Assembly (NCBI GenBank): GCA_009928645.1
Contig: SACH01000034.1
Span: forward strand, 1 to 32,095
Source: Gammaproteobacteria bacterium
GTDB taxonomy: Bacteria > Pseudomonadota > Gammaproteobacteria > Chromatiales > Chromatiaceae
Direction: 5' to 3'
Length of the DNA stretch: 32,095 nucleotides
A program made the position numbers and the translations under genes. Shown piece after piece: positions 1 to 11,528 of the stretch. The notes under the pieces were generated by a model. It was not told the DNA's origin and did not search any database. It saw only the letters and a program-made list of their open reading frames with translations. Every line of letters starts with the position of its first letter. The first letter of the stretch is position 1.

Positions 1-209
1 TATCATCTGCGGTTTACAAGAACTCTATTGAATAATGGTGGTGCTTATTCTAACCCCCCCCAAGACCTTGACTCTTTCCTTGACTATCACCCAGCCTTTC
101 TTCTGGGTTATGGCCTGATCAATCGCCTGATCCTCAAGTTCCCGGAAGATCGTCCTTACTACCCGCACTGGGTCGTCAGCAGCAAGCCACTTCATCGGCT
201 CATCAGTAT
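1..209. other. Left-edge stretch with two short overlapping ORFs, neither recognised
   Basis: This stretch is visibly less GC-rich than the rest of the window. It holds a 61-codon ORF on the plus strand (28-213) and a 56-codon ORF on the minus strand (25-195, starting MKWLAADDPVR). They overlap almost completely, so at most one can be real. The minus ORF has the charged, helix-like composition of an ordinary soluble protein. The plus ORF is aromatic-rich and could be a scrap of a transposase N-terminus, but I do not recognise either with confidence. The different composition and the lack of a clear ribosome binding site suggest decayed accessory DNA. Confidence 0.25.
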
Positions 210-401
210 TTAGTGTCTGGTTTGGATCGTGAGCGGAAGCTCGGTGAGGCTGGACGGACTGTCAGGTAGCAGCGTCAAGCCGCCCCTGCGGAGTGGCTGC
301 TTCTTGCCATGCGGTAGCAGAACGATATGGCGCGCAAAGTCCGTCTGGCTGAGGCTAAGGCGATTGGGCACCCGGCGCGCAAAACACGCCGCGTCCCGCA
401 T
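210..401 (-). pseudogene. Possible remnant of an XRE-type HTH antitoxin
   Basis: The minus-strand reading contains VPNRLSLSQTDFARHI, which resembles the first helices of Cro/CI (XRE) repressors of the HigA/NadS antitoxin kind (typical pattern RxRLGLSQxxFA). It is followed by GKKQP and GLTLL, which resemble the usual WEQGKKQP...LL segment of such proteins. The roughly ten residues normally lying between these blocks are missing, and the end of the reading does not look conserved. I read it as a small antitoxin gene damaged by a deletion. The assignment rests on short motif similarity only. It lies just downstream of the L,D-transpeptidase gene on the same strand. Confidence 0.33.
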
Positions 402-427
402 TGCCTCGGTATCGTTCTCGGGATGTG

Positions 428-1003
428 TCAGAAAATCGGGAAAGGGTGGCCATCCCCAAAGGGATTGGCCGCCCGGGCGCGACCCTGGCGCTTGACCAGG
501 ACCGGATCGCCGATCTTGACCCGGCTGAAGAGCAGCTTGGCGTCCTCGTATTTTAGGCGCACGCAGCCGTGGGAGTCCGCATGGCCGGGGAGCCAGCCCT
601 CGTGGATGAAGTAGGGGCCATAAAACTGCAAGGAGTAGGGCATGGGGGTGTTCTGGTCGAAGTAGTTGGTGTACTTGCCGGAACGCTTGTCCTCGTCCTT
701 GGACAGGACGCGGAAATTCCCCGCCGGGGTCGGGTGTTGGGGGGAGCCGGAGGAGATGGGACCGCTGGCGAAGACGCGGTCGTCCTCCCGATACTCAAAG
801 GTCTGGGAGTCGAGAAAGATGGTGATGGCGCGCTTTTGCCCCGGCGGGATGGCGTAGCGCGGGTCTTCCGGCGGGCGAAAGCGGCGCTCCTGCCGGGTAT
901 GCTCGGCTTCCAGCCCCTCCGCGGTGGTCTCCTGATGGGCGCAGCCGGTTCCGGCCAGTGAGCCGGCCAGCAGGCTGGCGATGACGAACTGGATGTTGGA
1001 CAT
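428..1003 (-). CDS. L,D-transpeptidase (YkuD domain), probable lipoprotein
   Basis: A 191-residue secreted enzyme of the YkuD family, which forms 3-3 peptidoglycan cross-links or attaches proteins to the wall through an active-site cysteine. The catalytic block is clear: IHEGWLPGHADSHGCVRL, with the conserved His upstream and the SHGC nucleophile motif. The N-terminus (MSNIQFVIASLLAGSLAGTGC) is a signal peptide ending in a cysteine. The lipobox is weak (GTGC rather than LAGC), so lipidation is probable but not certain. The start at 1003 is chosen because GAGGGAG lies four bases upstream; the reading frame stays open further back, but that extension has no signal-like sequence. The gene is divergent from ubiU and separated from it by 216 bp. 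Family assignment is secure; the exact cross-linking role is unknown. Confidence 0.88.
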   Translation of the reverse strand: MSNIQFVIASLLAGSLAGTGCAHQETTAEGLEAEHTRQERRFRPPEDPRYAIPPGQKRAITIFLDSQTFEYREDDRVFASGPISSGSPQHPTPAGNFRVLSKDEDKRSGKYTNYFDQNTPMPYSLQFYGPYFIHEGWLPGHADSHGCVRLKYEDAKLLFSRVKIGDPVLVKRQGRARAANPFGDGHPFPIF

Positions 1004-1146
1004 GGCTCCCTCGCAAGTACCTTGTTCCCAAGCATGGACCAGGATGTTGAGCGGTGCAACGGGCAACCCGGTGGCGTGGCCCTGCGGTGGCGCCAAGGAC
1101 CCATTAACCCGTCAACGCGACCAGACACTGGAGAAATGGGGCCGCC

Positions 1147-1189
1147 TTGATGTCCGTCATAACCAACCGCCAGGGGAGCGGATTAAAAT
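1147..1189 (+). promoter_or_regulatory. Candidate FNR/Anr-dependent promoter of ubiU
   Basis: TTGAT-GTCC-GTCAT at 1147-1160 matches the FNR consensus TTGAT-N4-ATCAA perfectly in the first half-site and in three of five bases in the second. A TAAAAT -10-like hexamer follows at 1184-1189. A start of transcription at about 1195 would put the centre of the box near -41.5, the classical class II position. An AGGGA ribosome binding site precedes the ubiU ATG. Anaerobic control of ubiUVT by FNR is known in E. coli. The match here is by eye and one half-site is imperfect. Confidence 0.45.
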
Positions 1190-1219
1190 CCCAACAATTT
1201 TTCCCTCAGGGACTGCTGC

Positions 1220-2233
1220 ATGGCCTCCTCCTCCACCCTCGAACTCGTTTGCCCCGCCGGCAGCCTGCCGGCGCTGAAAACCGCCATCGACCATGGCGCC
1301 GATACCGTCTATCTCGGCTTCAAGGACGCCACCAACGCCCGTAACTTCACCGGCCTTAACTTCGACCCGCCGCGCCTGCGCGAGGGCATCGCCTATGCTC
1401 ATGCCCGGGGGCGCAAGGTGCTGCTGGCGCTCAATACCTTTCCCCAGGCGAGCAACTGGGCGGACTGGACCGCGGCGGTGGACCGCGCCGCCGAGTTCGG
1501 GGTCGACGCGGTGATCATGGCCGACGCCGGGCTCATGGCCTATGCCACCAAACGCCATCCCCAGTTGCGGCTGCACCTGTCGGTACAGGGCTCGGCCACC
1601 AGCTACGAGGCCATCAACTACTATCACGAACGCTTCGGCGTGCGGCGTGCCGTCCTGCCCCGGGTCCTGTCCCTGGCCCAGGTGGAGAACGTCATCACCC
1701 GCACCCCGGTGGAGATCGAGGTCTTCGGCTTCGGCGGCCTATGCGTCATGGTCGAGGGCCGCTGCGCCCTGTCCGCTTACGCCACCGGCGAGTCGCCCAA
1801 CTGCCAGGGCGCCTGCTCCCCCGGTCAGTGGGTGCGCTGGGAGGAGACCCCCCAGGGCATGGAGACCCGCCTCAACGGCATCCTCATCGACCGCTTCGCC
1901 CCCGGAGAGCGCACTGGCTACCCGACCCTGTGCAAGGGCCGCTTCGAGGTCAACGGCGAGACCTATTACGCCATCGAGGAGCCCACCAGCCTCAACACCC
2001 TGGAACTGCTGCCCGAGCTGGCCCGCATCGGCGTGCGCGCCATCAAGATCGAGGGCCGCCAGCGCAGCCCGGCCTACGTGGCCCAGGTCACCAAGGTGTG
2101 GCGGGCGGCCATCGACAGCCTCCGGGCCGGCCCCGAGCGATTCAAGGTCGCCCCCGCCTGGATGGCGGAACTCAACAAGGTCTCGGAAGGCCAGAGTCAT
2201 ACCCTCGGCGCCTACCATCGGCCGTGGAAATGA
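1220..2233 (+). CDS. ubiU: UbiU, O2-independent ubiquinone hydroxylation (U32 family)
   Basis: 337 residues, a full-length U32-family protein of the UbiU (YhbU) type. UbiU and UbiV form a heterodimer that hydroxylates the ubiquinone ring without oxygen, using prephenate as hydroxyl donor. Each subunit holds a [4Fe-4S] cluster. The expected cysteines are present at about C175, C182, C199 and C238 (in GLCVMVEGRC, CQGAC and TLCKGR), each six residues after the E. coli ligands C169, C176, C193 and C232. The opening LELVCPAGSLPALKTAID and the segment IKIEGRQRSPAYV are typical of the family. It is first in a ubiU-ubiV-ubiT series, with a palindromic repeat between it and ubiV. The assignment is firm. 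Confidence 0.93.
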   Translation: MASSSTLELVCPAGSLPALKTAIDHGADTVYLGFKDATNARNFTGLNFDPPRLREGIAYAHARGRKVLLALNTFPQASNWADWTAAVDRAAEFGVDAVIMADAGLMAYATKRHPQLRLHLSVQGSATSYEAINYYHERFGVRRAVLPRVLSLAQVENVITRTPVEIEVFGFGGLCVMVEGRCALSAYATGESPNCQGACSPGQWVRWEETPQGMETRLNGILIDRFAPGERTGYPTLCKGRFEVNGETYYAIEEPTSLNTLELLPELARIGVRAIKIEGRQRSPAYVAQVTKVWRAAIDSLRAGPERFKVAPAWMAELNKVSEGQSHTLGAYHRPWK

Positions 2234-2296
2234 CGGTTTCCCCGCGGGCCATCCCCGGCATCAGGTTACTTGATCCGTCCCGATGGGTTGGAGGGA

Positions 2297-2396
2297 GGGT
2301 CGGGTGGCGTCTGGCGGGGGCGTGCATGGCAGGGATGCCATGCCCGAGCCTCCATGGACGGATTCACGGCGTCCCCCGCCAGACGCCACCCGACCC
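2297..2396 (+). repeat. 100-bp palindromic element, copy A (24-bp arms, inner hairpin)
   Basis: Perfect 24-bp inverted arms at 2297-2320 and 2373-2396 enclose a perfect 8-bp hairpin (GCATGGCA, loop GGGA, TGCCATGC at 2324-2343) and a segment containing GATTCACGGCGT (2361-2372). A second copy of exactly the same length lies inverted at 24858-24957. This copy sits between ubiU and ubiV, inside a probable operon, so it is likely to be transcribed. I see no protein-coding function. Its family is unknown to me; it lacks the GTAG signature of classical REP elements. Confidence 0.9.
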
Positions 2397-2469
2397 GGAA
2401 GCGCCTGCTCATCGTCCTCTGGTCATTTTCCCAGAGCGCCCTTTCACTTCTTTTTAGGTACCCAAAGGG

Positions 2470-3366
2470 ATGAAACTTGCCCTTGGTCCATTGCTGTACT
2501 ACTGGCCCCGCCAGGAGACCTTGGCCTTTTACGCCGACATCGCCACCAGCCCGGTGGATACGGTCTATCTTGGTGAGACCGTCTGCTCCCGCCGCCATGA
2601 ACTGCGCCTGGACGACTGGTTCGGCCTGGCCCGGGACCTGGCCGCCGCCGACAAGGAGGTGATCCTGTCCACCCAGAGCCTGATCGAGTCCGAATCGGAC
2701 CTCAAGACCCTGCGCCAGATCACCGGTCAGGGCGACTTTCGGGTGGAGGCCAACGACATGGGGGCCGTCCGCCTGCTGGAGGCCAACCAGGTCAGCAACT
2801 GGATCGCCGGACCGACCCTGAACATCTTCAATCCCCAGACCCTGGACCTGCTGATGACGGCCGGGGCGCGGCGCTGGGTCGTGGCGCCGGAGATCTCCGG
2901 GGCCGACCTGGCGGCAGTCCGCGCCGGTCTCGCCGCGCCCATCGAGACCGAGGTCTACGCCTATGGTCGGCTACCCCTGGCCTACTCGGCGCGCTGCTTC
3001 ACCGCGCGCCACTTCAACCTGCAAAAGGACGCCTGCGAATTCCGCTGCCTGTCGGTCGAGGATGGCATCGTGCTGCGCACCCGGGAGGGCGAACCCTTCC
3101 TCACCCTCAATGGCATCCAGACCCAGTCGGCCCGGGTCCATAACCTGCTCGCCGACCTGCCCAACCTGGCCGGCCGGGCCGAGGTGCTGCGCATCAGCCC
3201 CCAGGGCGCCCATACCCTGGACATCGTCACCCTGTTCCGCGCCGCCCTGGATGCCAAGCTGACGCCGGCCGCCGCCCTGGAGGCCAGCCGCGACTACATG
3301 CCCGAGGCCCCCTGCAATGGTTTCTGGCACGGCCAGCCCGGGGTTGAGCATTACGTCGCCGCCTGA
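2470..3366 (+). CDS. ubiV: UbiV, O2-independent ubiquinone hydroxylation partner (U32 family)
   Basis: 298 residues, the smaller U32 partner of UbiU. The four cluster cysteines are visible as C39 (TVCSRRHE), C176 (ARCFTARH), C189 and C193 (DACEFRC). This matches the E. coli pattern C39, C180, C193, C197 allowing for four fewer residues in between. The protein is cytoplasmic with no signal peptide. The start at 2470 follows a run reading ACCCAAAGGG, with AAAGGG immediately upstream, so the ribosome binding site is close or weak. The 236-bp gap after ubiU is unusual for partners that act as a heterodimer and is largely filled by the 100-bp palindromic element. UbiT follows 163 bp downstream. 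The assignment is firm. Confidence 0.93.
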   Translation: MKLALGPLLYYWPRQETLAFYADIATSPVDTVYLGETVCSRRHELRLDDWFGLARDLAAADKEVILSTQSLIESESDLKTLRQITGQGDFRVEANDMGAVRLLEANQVSNWIAGPTLNIFNPQTLDLLMTAGARRWVVAPEISGADLAAVRAGLAAPIETEVYAYGRLPLAYSARCFTARHFNLQKDACEFRCLSVEDGIVLRTREGEPFLTLNGIQTQSARVHNLLADLPNLAGRAEVLRISPQGAHTLDIVTLFRAALDAKLTPAAALEASRDYMPEAPCNGFWHGQPGVEHYVAA

Positions 3367-3529
3367 CCTGACCCAAGCCGGACCGAGAGGCAGCGCTAAA
3401 CCTCGCGCCTGGAATCTGAAGATTTATTACCTCAACGAGACAGCAAGTCGTAGGCGGTGAAAAACACCCTGTTTCCACACCAGCCTTGACCCTGACTCTG
3501 ATCGTGCCCACCCGGACTGGACCCGCCTT

Positions 3530-4264
3530 ATGACCTTTCCGCCTCGTCTGCCCTCGCCGCCCCGCTTCCTTGCCGAGCCCCTCGACCGGCTGCGCCGCCG
3601 GATCGACGAACGGCTGGACAATCCCGGCATTCCCGATTTCAACCTGCCGCCCGCCGTGGCGCGGATCATCTCCCGGCTCCCGGCCCAGCCGCCCGCCCTG
3701 GCCCTCACCACGGCCCTGAATCTGGCCCTCGATCGCATCCTGCCCCGGGACACCCTCGAACCCCTGCAAGGGCGCTGGCTGCGCCTGGTCATCACCGACG
3801 CCGGTCTGACCCTCGACTTCCACCTGGCCGGCAAGCATTTCCGTCCAGGCCGCCCAGGTCGGCCTGGCTTGCAAAGCGGGCATGCCGGTCAGGGCAGTCA
3901 TGGCAGTCAAGGCGGGCATGCCGGGCATACCGGGCAAGGCGATCATCCCAGTCATGCCAGTCATGGCGGGCCAGGTGGACACGGCGGGCAAGTCGGACAA
4001 AGCTGGAAAAGTGGGCAAGGCGCCGGGGGCAAACCCGACGTCACCCTAACCGCCCGTACCCGCGACTACCTGGCCCTGGCCCTGCGCGAGGAAGATGCCG
4101 ATACCCTGTTCTTCAGCCGCCGCCTACGCATGGAAGGGGCCACGCATCTGGGGCTGCTGGTCAAGAACACCCTCGACGCCGTGGACTGGTCCGCCTTCCG
4201 GGAACGTCTGGAGCGCTTCTTGCCCCCACGCAGCGAAGAGGCGGGCCGCTATTCGGCGATTTGA
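3530..4264 (+). CDS. ubiT: UbiT, SCP2-domain ubiquinone accessory protein with Gly/His-rich insert
   Basis: 244 residues, of the UbiT (YhbT) type, the SCP2 lipid-binding accessory factor of anaerobic ubiquinone synthesis. E. coli UbiT is about 174 residues. The N-terminal part (PRFLAEPLDRLRRRIDERLD...PAVARIISRLP) and the C-terminal part (TLTARTRDYLALALREEDADTLFFSRRLRMEGAT) fit the family well. Between them, residues about 105-167 form a 63-residue low-complexity insert rich in Gly, His, Ser and Gln that falls inside the SCP2 domain, after LTLDFHLAGKHF. The insert accounts for the extra length. The frame is uninterrupted, so the protein is probably made, with the insert looping out. Position as third gene after ubiU and ubiV supports the call. 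Confidence 0.86.
   Translation: MTFPPRLPSPPRFLAEPLDRLRRRIDERLDNPGIPDFNLPPAVARIISRLPAQPPALALTTALNLALDRILPRDTLEPLQGRWLRLVITDAGLTLDFHLAGKHFRPGRPGRPGLQSGHAGQGSHGSQGGHAGHTGQGDHPSHASHGGPGGHGGQVGQSWKSGQGAGGKPDVTLTARTRDYLALALREEDADTLFFSRRLRMEGATHLGLLVKNTLDAVDWSAFRERLERFLPPRSEEAGRYSAI
3842..4030 (+). repeat. Degenerate tandem repeat coding the UbiT Gly/His insert
   Basis: The stretch is built of degenerate 6-9 bp units such as GGCAGTCAT, GGCGGGCAT and CCAGTCATG, repeated many times with drift. All unit lengths are multiples of three, so the reading frame is kept. The same stretch reads as a Met/Pro/Leu/Thr-rich repeat on the opposite strand, which marks it as repeat expansion rather than conserved domain sequence. 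Confidence 0.75.
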
Positions 4265-4465
4265 TCGGGCCAAGCTGGGTAAGCGTTCATATTCCCATGC
4301 TGCCTGGTCTGGCATGAGTAGCGCAACCCACTGATTCTCTTCTCCCCCCTGGCGGGGTGGGTTGAGGAGAAGGGGGCTGGACCGTTACGACAAGGGCAAG
4401 GGGACGCACCGCAGAGCGTCCCTGAGGAAAACCGGCTGTCGGCGCCGGGAACATCCTCAATCTCC

Positions 4466-5059
4466 TCAACCCAGGGAGTCGATGTAGGCGGAGGAGATCT
4501 GCGGTTCCACGCCGGTGATGCGGGCATGCTGCGCCAGGTGGAAGACCTTCACCATCAGCATGACGATCCCCGTGGTCCAGGCGAAGGTGAACATGCCGGA
4601 CAGGGCAATGATCATGTTCATCATTTTCCACCCCTCCGGCATCAGGTCCGTACTGAAACCCACGGTGGTGTAGGTGCTGCCGCAAAAAGTGATCGCGTCC
4701 CGCAAGTTCGGTATCAGGCCCAGGGCAAAGATCATCGAGGCCCAGATGACGATTTCCCCGATATGGGTCAGAGTCAACAAAAAGATGCTGAAATAAAAAA
4801 GAAATTCCACCCGCCAGTAAGCGCGGCGGTGCAGGAGGGCGCGACTATGCCGCTCGAATCTGGAATAGATCAGGGCGATGGACAGGCCGTGAAAGCCCAG
4901 GATGACCATGAGCCCCACGCCCCCCACCACGAAGTCCGGGAGGTCATAGCCGATGGCGATGGCGCTGAGGTTGTCGATGACCTGAGGCGGGACCGCGGGG
5001 GCAAGGGCCATCGCAACATCCGTGGTGAGGGGACCGGGGGTGATAGGGTCTGGTGGCAT
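4466..5059 (-). CDS. Small ion channel protein, K+-channel-like pore
   Basis: 197 residues with three predicted membrane segments (about 42-64, 85-113 and 145-171) and a re-entrant pore region at about 120-137. The pore reads AITFCGSTYTTVGFST, like the Ion_trans_2 (two-TM potassium channel) signature TTVGYGD but with Phe-Ser-Thr in place of Tyr-Gly-Asp. The glycine of the filter's first half is kept; the second glycine is lost. It may be a cation channel of altered selectivity. No cytosolic RCK/TrkA domain is present. The start at 5059 has AAGGAA about eleven bases upstream. It is the last of three co-directional genes after metH and the GGDEF/EAL gene, with a 92-bp gap. The channel family is probable; the ion specificity is unknown. 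Confidence 0.72.
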   Translation of the reverse strand: MPPDPITPGPLTTDVAMALAPAVPPQVIDNLSAIAIGYDLPDFVVGGVGLMVILGFHGLSIALIYSRFERHSRALLHRRAYWRVEFLFYFSIFLLTLTHIGEIVIWASMIFALGLIPNLRDAITFCGSTYTTVGFSTDLMPEGWKMMNMIIALSGMFTFAWTTGIVMLMVKVFHLAQHARITGVEPQISSAYIDSLG

Positions 5060-5151
5060 CGAGAAAAATTCCTTAGCCCCAGGGATGTCCTGGGCTTAGT
5101 GGACGTGCTGTGGTTTTTGGCCGGGAGGGGAAGGGTGGGAACCGCCGACCA

Positions 5152-7470
5152 TCAGGGAGCGCCGACCGGGCGCGCTTCCCGGACCAGCCGCACGAAATCC
5201 GCTACGGGTAGGGGCTTGCCGTAAAGATAACCTTGATAGATGCCGCAGCCCTCGGTCTCCAGAAAGTCCCGCTGGGGCTGGGTCTCCACGCCCTCGGCCA
5301 CCACCTCGATGCCCAGGCTGTCGGCCATGCCGATGATGGTCCGGACGATGATGTCATCCGTGGCCTTGATGCCGATGTTGTGGACGAAGGCCTGGTCGAT
5401 CTTGAGCTGGGACAGGGGCAACTGGGTCAGATAGGCCAGGGAGGAATAGCCGGTGCCGAAGTCGTCCAGGGAGAAGCTGACCCCCAGGGACTTCAGGACG
5501 TTCATCTTGCGCACGCTGTCGCCGACGTCGTCGAGGATAGCGCCCTCGGTCAGCTCCAGCTTGAGGCGTTCGGGCGCGATGGCCTGGCGCCGCAAAGTGC
5601 GCCGCACCGCGTCGACGAAATCCAGGCCGCGCAACTGGCGCGCACTGACATTGACGGCGAGCTGGAGGTCGCCGAGCACGGGGTCTCCCTCCCATTCCTT
5701 GAGCCGGGCGCAGACCTGATCCAGGACCCATTCCCCGATGGGGACGATGAGCCCGGTCTCCTCTGCCAGGGGGATGAAGGTCATGGGCGAGACCATGCCG
5801 CGTTCCGGATGCTGCCAACGCAGCAGGGCTTCGGCCCCCAGGGAGCGGCCGTCGGTGGCGACCTGCACCTGATAGTGGAGGACGAGCTCGTCGTTGGCCA
5901 GGGCGCGGCGCAGGTCGGTCTCCAGGAAGGCGCGCTGGGAGACCCGAGACTCCATCTCCGGGTCGAAGACGCAGAGCCGGTTGCGGCCGAGGGTCTTGGC
6001 CTGGTACATGGCGATATCGGCCTTCTTCAGCAGCTCCCCGGGGGTGGTGGTCGCCGGGTCCTGACCGAAGAGGACCAGGCCGATGCTGGGGGTGCTGAGG
6101 TAATCGTGACCGGCGAGCTGGTAGCTGGCGTTGAGGGTGGCGAGGAGCCGCTCACCAGCCTCCTCGGCCTGGCTTTGGGCCTCTTTCGCCTCGCAGCTGA
6201 GTTCCTCGAGCAGGACCACGAATTCGTCGCCGCCCAGACGGGCCACGGTGCCCTTGGGTCCGGCCTGATCCTGGAGGCGCCGCGCCACTTCTTGTAAGAG
6301 CAGGTCGCCGATGCCGTGGCCCAGGGTCTCGTTCAGGGTGCGGAAGTTATCGAGATCGATGAGCAGCAAGGCCCCCTGGTGCAGGTGGCGGGCGCTGGCG
6401 GCCAGGGCCAGATGCAGGTGGTCCGCCAGCAGTTGGCGGTTGGGCAGCTTGGTGAGGCTGTCGTGGGAGCTGAGATGGGCGATACGCTCCAGGCTCTCCT
6501 GGCGCTCGGTGATGTCCCGGGCATAAGCGACAAAGATGTGCTCCCCGTGCCGCTTCATGGCAGCGAGGGTGAGCTCCAAGGGAAACTCGCTACCGTTGGC
6601 GCGCAGGCCGGCGATCTCCAGGGTCTTGTTGGGCTGGAGCGAGGGGCTGGTGCCCCGGGCCCGCGCCAGCCACTGACGGTGAGCCTCGCGGAACAGGGGT
6701 GGCAGCAGGGTCGCGGCAAAATCCTCTCCCAGGATCTGATCGGTGCGCCAGCCGAAGATGCGCTCCGCCTGGGCATTCCAGCCCGTGACCCGGCCGTGGC
6801 TGTCCAGCTCGATGACGCCGTCCGGGGAGGCATCGACCAGCATCTTGATCCGCTCAAGGTGATCCTTGAGGCACTCGTCCGCAGTGCGCAATTCCTGTTC
6901 GACCCGCCGGCGCTCGGCGATCTCGCGGATCAGGTGGGTGGTGTTGGCGGTCAGGGAACTGTAGATGGCCAGGACCAGGCTGACGAGAACGCTGGCGGAG
7001 CCGCGCATCTCCGCGGCGGCCTTGGCCTTGGCGCTTGCCAGGTCGAGGCCGGCCTGGCGGGCCAGCACGATCTTGGCAAGGTAGCGGTCCTTCTCCAGGA
7101 TGTGGGAGGCCAGCCAGCGGGTGAGCAGGGAGAGCAGGTCCTGGACCAGTTCCTCCACGGGGCGGTCGCCAGATGCTTCCTTGGCCTTGAGGACGCTGGC
7201 GACGAAGGCCTGATGTTCGGCGCGGTGGGCGGCCTCCGCCGGATCGCCGGTCAGATATTCGCCCCAGATGTTCTCCTCGGTCGCGAAGTGGTAGAGGGTG
7301 TAGTCGACCAGGCTGGCAAGGATGACGTCCAGGCCCAAATCGGCAGAGGGGAAGGCGACATGGGTAGCGAGGTCGTTGAGGATCTCGACCAGGCGCCGGT
7401 GCTGCTCGTCGATGCGCCCGATGCCTGTGGCGAAGTTGTCGTTCCAGGGGAAGATGTCGATGCTGCTCAT
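5152..7470 (-). CDS. Hemerythrin-PAS-GGDEF-EAL c-di-GMP signalling protein
   Basis: 772 residues. The N-terminal bacteriohemerythrin (about 1-140) keeps the full di-iron ligand set: H24, H61, E65, H82, H86, H123 and D128. A helical linker (about 145-215) leads to a PAS domain (about 215-335, ending ARDITERQ), a GGDEF domain (RLGGDEFVVLLEE, signature intact, no RxxD inhibitory site just upstream) and an EAL domain. The EAL motifs EALLRWQHPERG, NVSARQL, ELTEGAILDD, DDFGTGYSSL, KIDQAFV and AEGVET are present, so both cyclase and phosphodiesterase activity are possible. No transmembrane segment is evident, so it is likely a soluble sensor of O2, NO or iron that controls c-di-GMP. The start at 7470 is used because the hemerythrin begins MSSIDIFPWN there, 14 bp after the metH stop; the upstream extension overlaps metH and is not protein-like. 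Confidence 0.92.
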   Translation of the reverse strand: MSSIDIFPWNDNFATGIGRIDEQHRRLVEILNDLATHVAFPSADLGLDVILASLVDYTLYHFATEENIWGEYLTGDPAEAAHRAEHQAFVASVLKAKEASGDRPVEELVQDLLSLLTRWLASHILEKDRYLAKIVLARQAGLDLASAKAKAAAEMRGSASVLVSLVLAIYSSLTANTTHLIREIAERRRVEQELRTADECLKDHLERIKMLVDASPDGVIELDSHGRVTGWNAQAERIFGWRTDQILGEDFAATLLPPLFREAHRQWLARARGTSPSLQPNKTLEIAGLRANGSEFPLELTLAAMKRHGEHIFVAYARDITERQESLERIAHLSSHDSLTKLPNRQLLADHLHLALAASARHLHQGALLLIDLDNFRTLNETLGHGIGDLLLQEVARRLQDQAGPKGTVARLGGDEFVVLLEELSCEAKEAQSQAEEAGERLLATLNASYQLAGHDYLSTPSIGLVLFGQDPATTTPGELLKKADIAMYQAKTLGRNRLCVFDPEMESRVSQRAFLETDLRRALANDELVLHYQVQVATDGRSLGAEALLRWQHPERGMVSPMTFIPLAEETGLIVPIGEWVLDQVCARLKEWEGDPVLGDLQLAVNVSARQLRGLDFVDAVRRTLRRQAIAPERLKLELTEGAILDDVGDSVRKMNVLKSLGVSFSLDDFGTGYSSLAYLTQLPLSQLKIDQAFVHNIGIKATDDIIVRTIIGMADSLGIEVVAEGVETQPQRDFLETEGCGIYQGYLYGKPLPVADFVRLVREARPVGAP

Positions 7471-7484
7471 GGCGTCAGGCCGGA

Positions 7485-11300
<3,816 letters not shown>

Positions 11301-11359
11301 GTCGTTGTCCTGACCGGTAAGGGCGGGGTGCGGGGCCTGATGCTGAAGCCAAGCTTGGG

Positions 11360-11402
11360 ATTATACCTTTCGCCAACCCAATGCGGTTTTCCTGGGTTGG
11401 CG
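11360..11402 (-). promoter_or_regulatory. Candidate metH promoter with inverted repeat over the -35 region
   Basis: On the minus strand a perfect TATAAT (plus 11360-11365) lies about 60 bp before the metH ATG. No good -35 hexamer is seen at the right distance. Instead a perfect 10-bp inverted repeat, CGCCAACCCA (11371-11380) and TGGGTTGGCG (11393-11402), covers that region. It could be an operator for an activator or repressor, or the hairpin of a dispersed repeat. No B12-box or cobalamin riboswitch was seen in the upstream region. Confidence 0.4.
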
Positions 11403-11528
11403 GCTACCTGGCGGAGGACGGATGGCATTTGGCGGAGGACGATGAGTCCCCTGGGAAAAGGCGAAAACTGGGGGGATATCAGTGAACGCATTTAATTTTA
11501 ACTTCAAGATTTAGATATAAAAATTTCA

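Noticed and set aside
3227-4018. 263-codon minus-strand frame with repeated Met-Pro-Ala/Thr-Gly units
   Set aside because: It is the reverse reading of ubiT and its tandem repeat; the conserved protein is on the plus strand.
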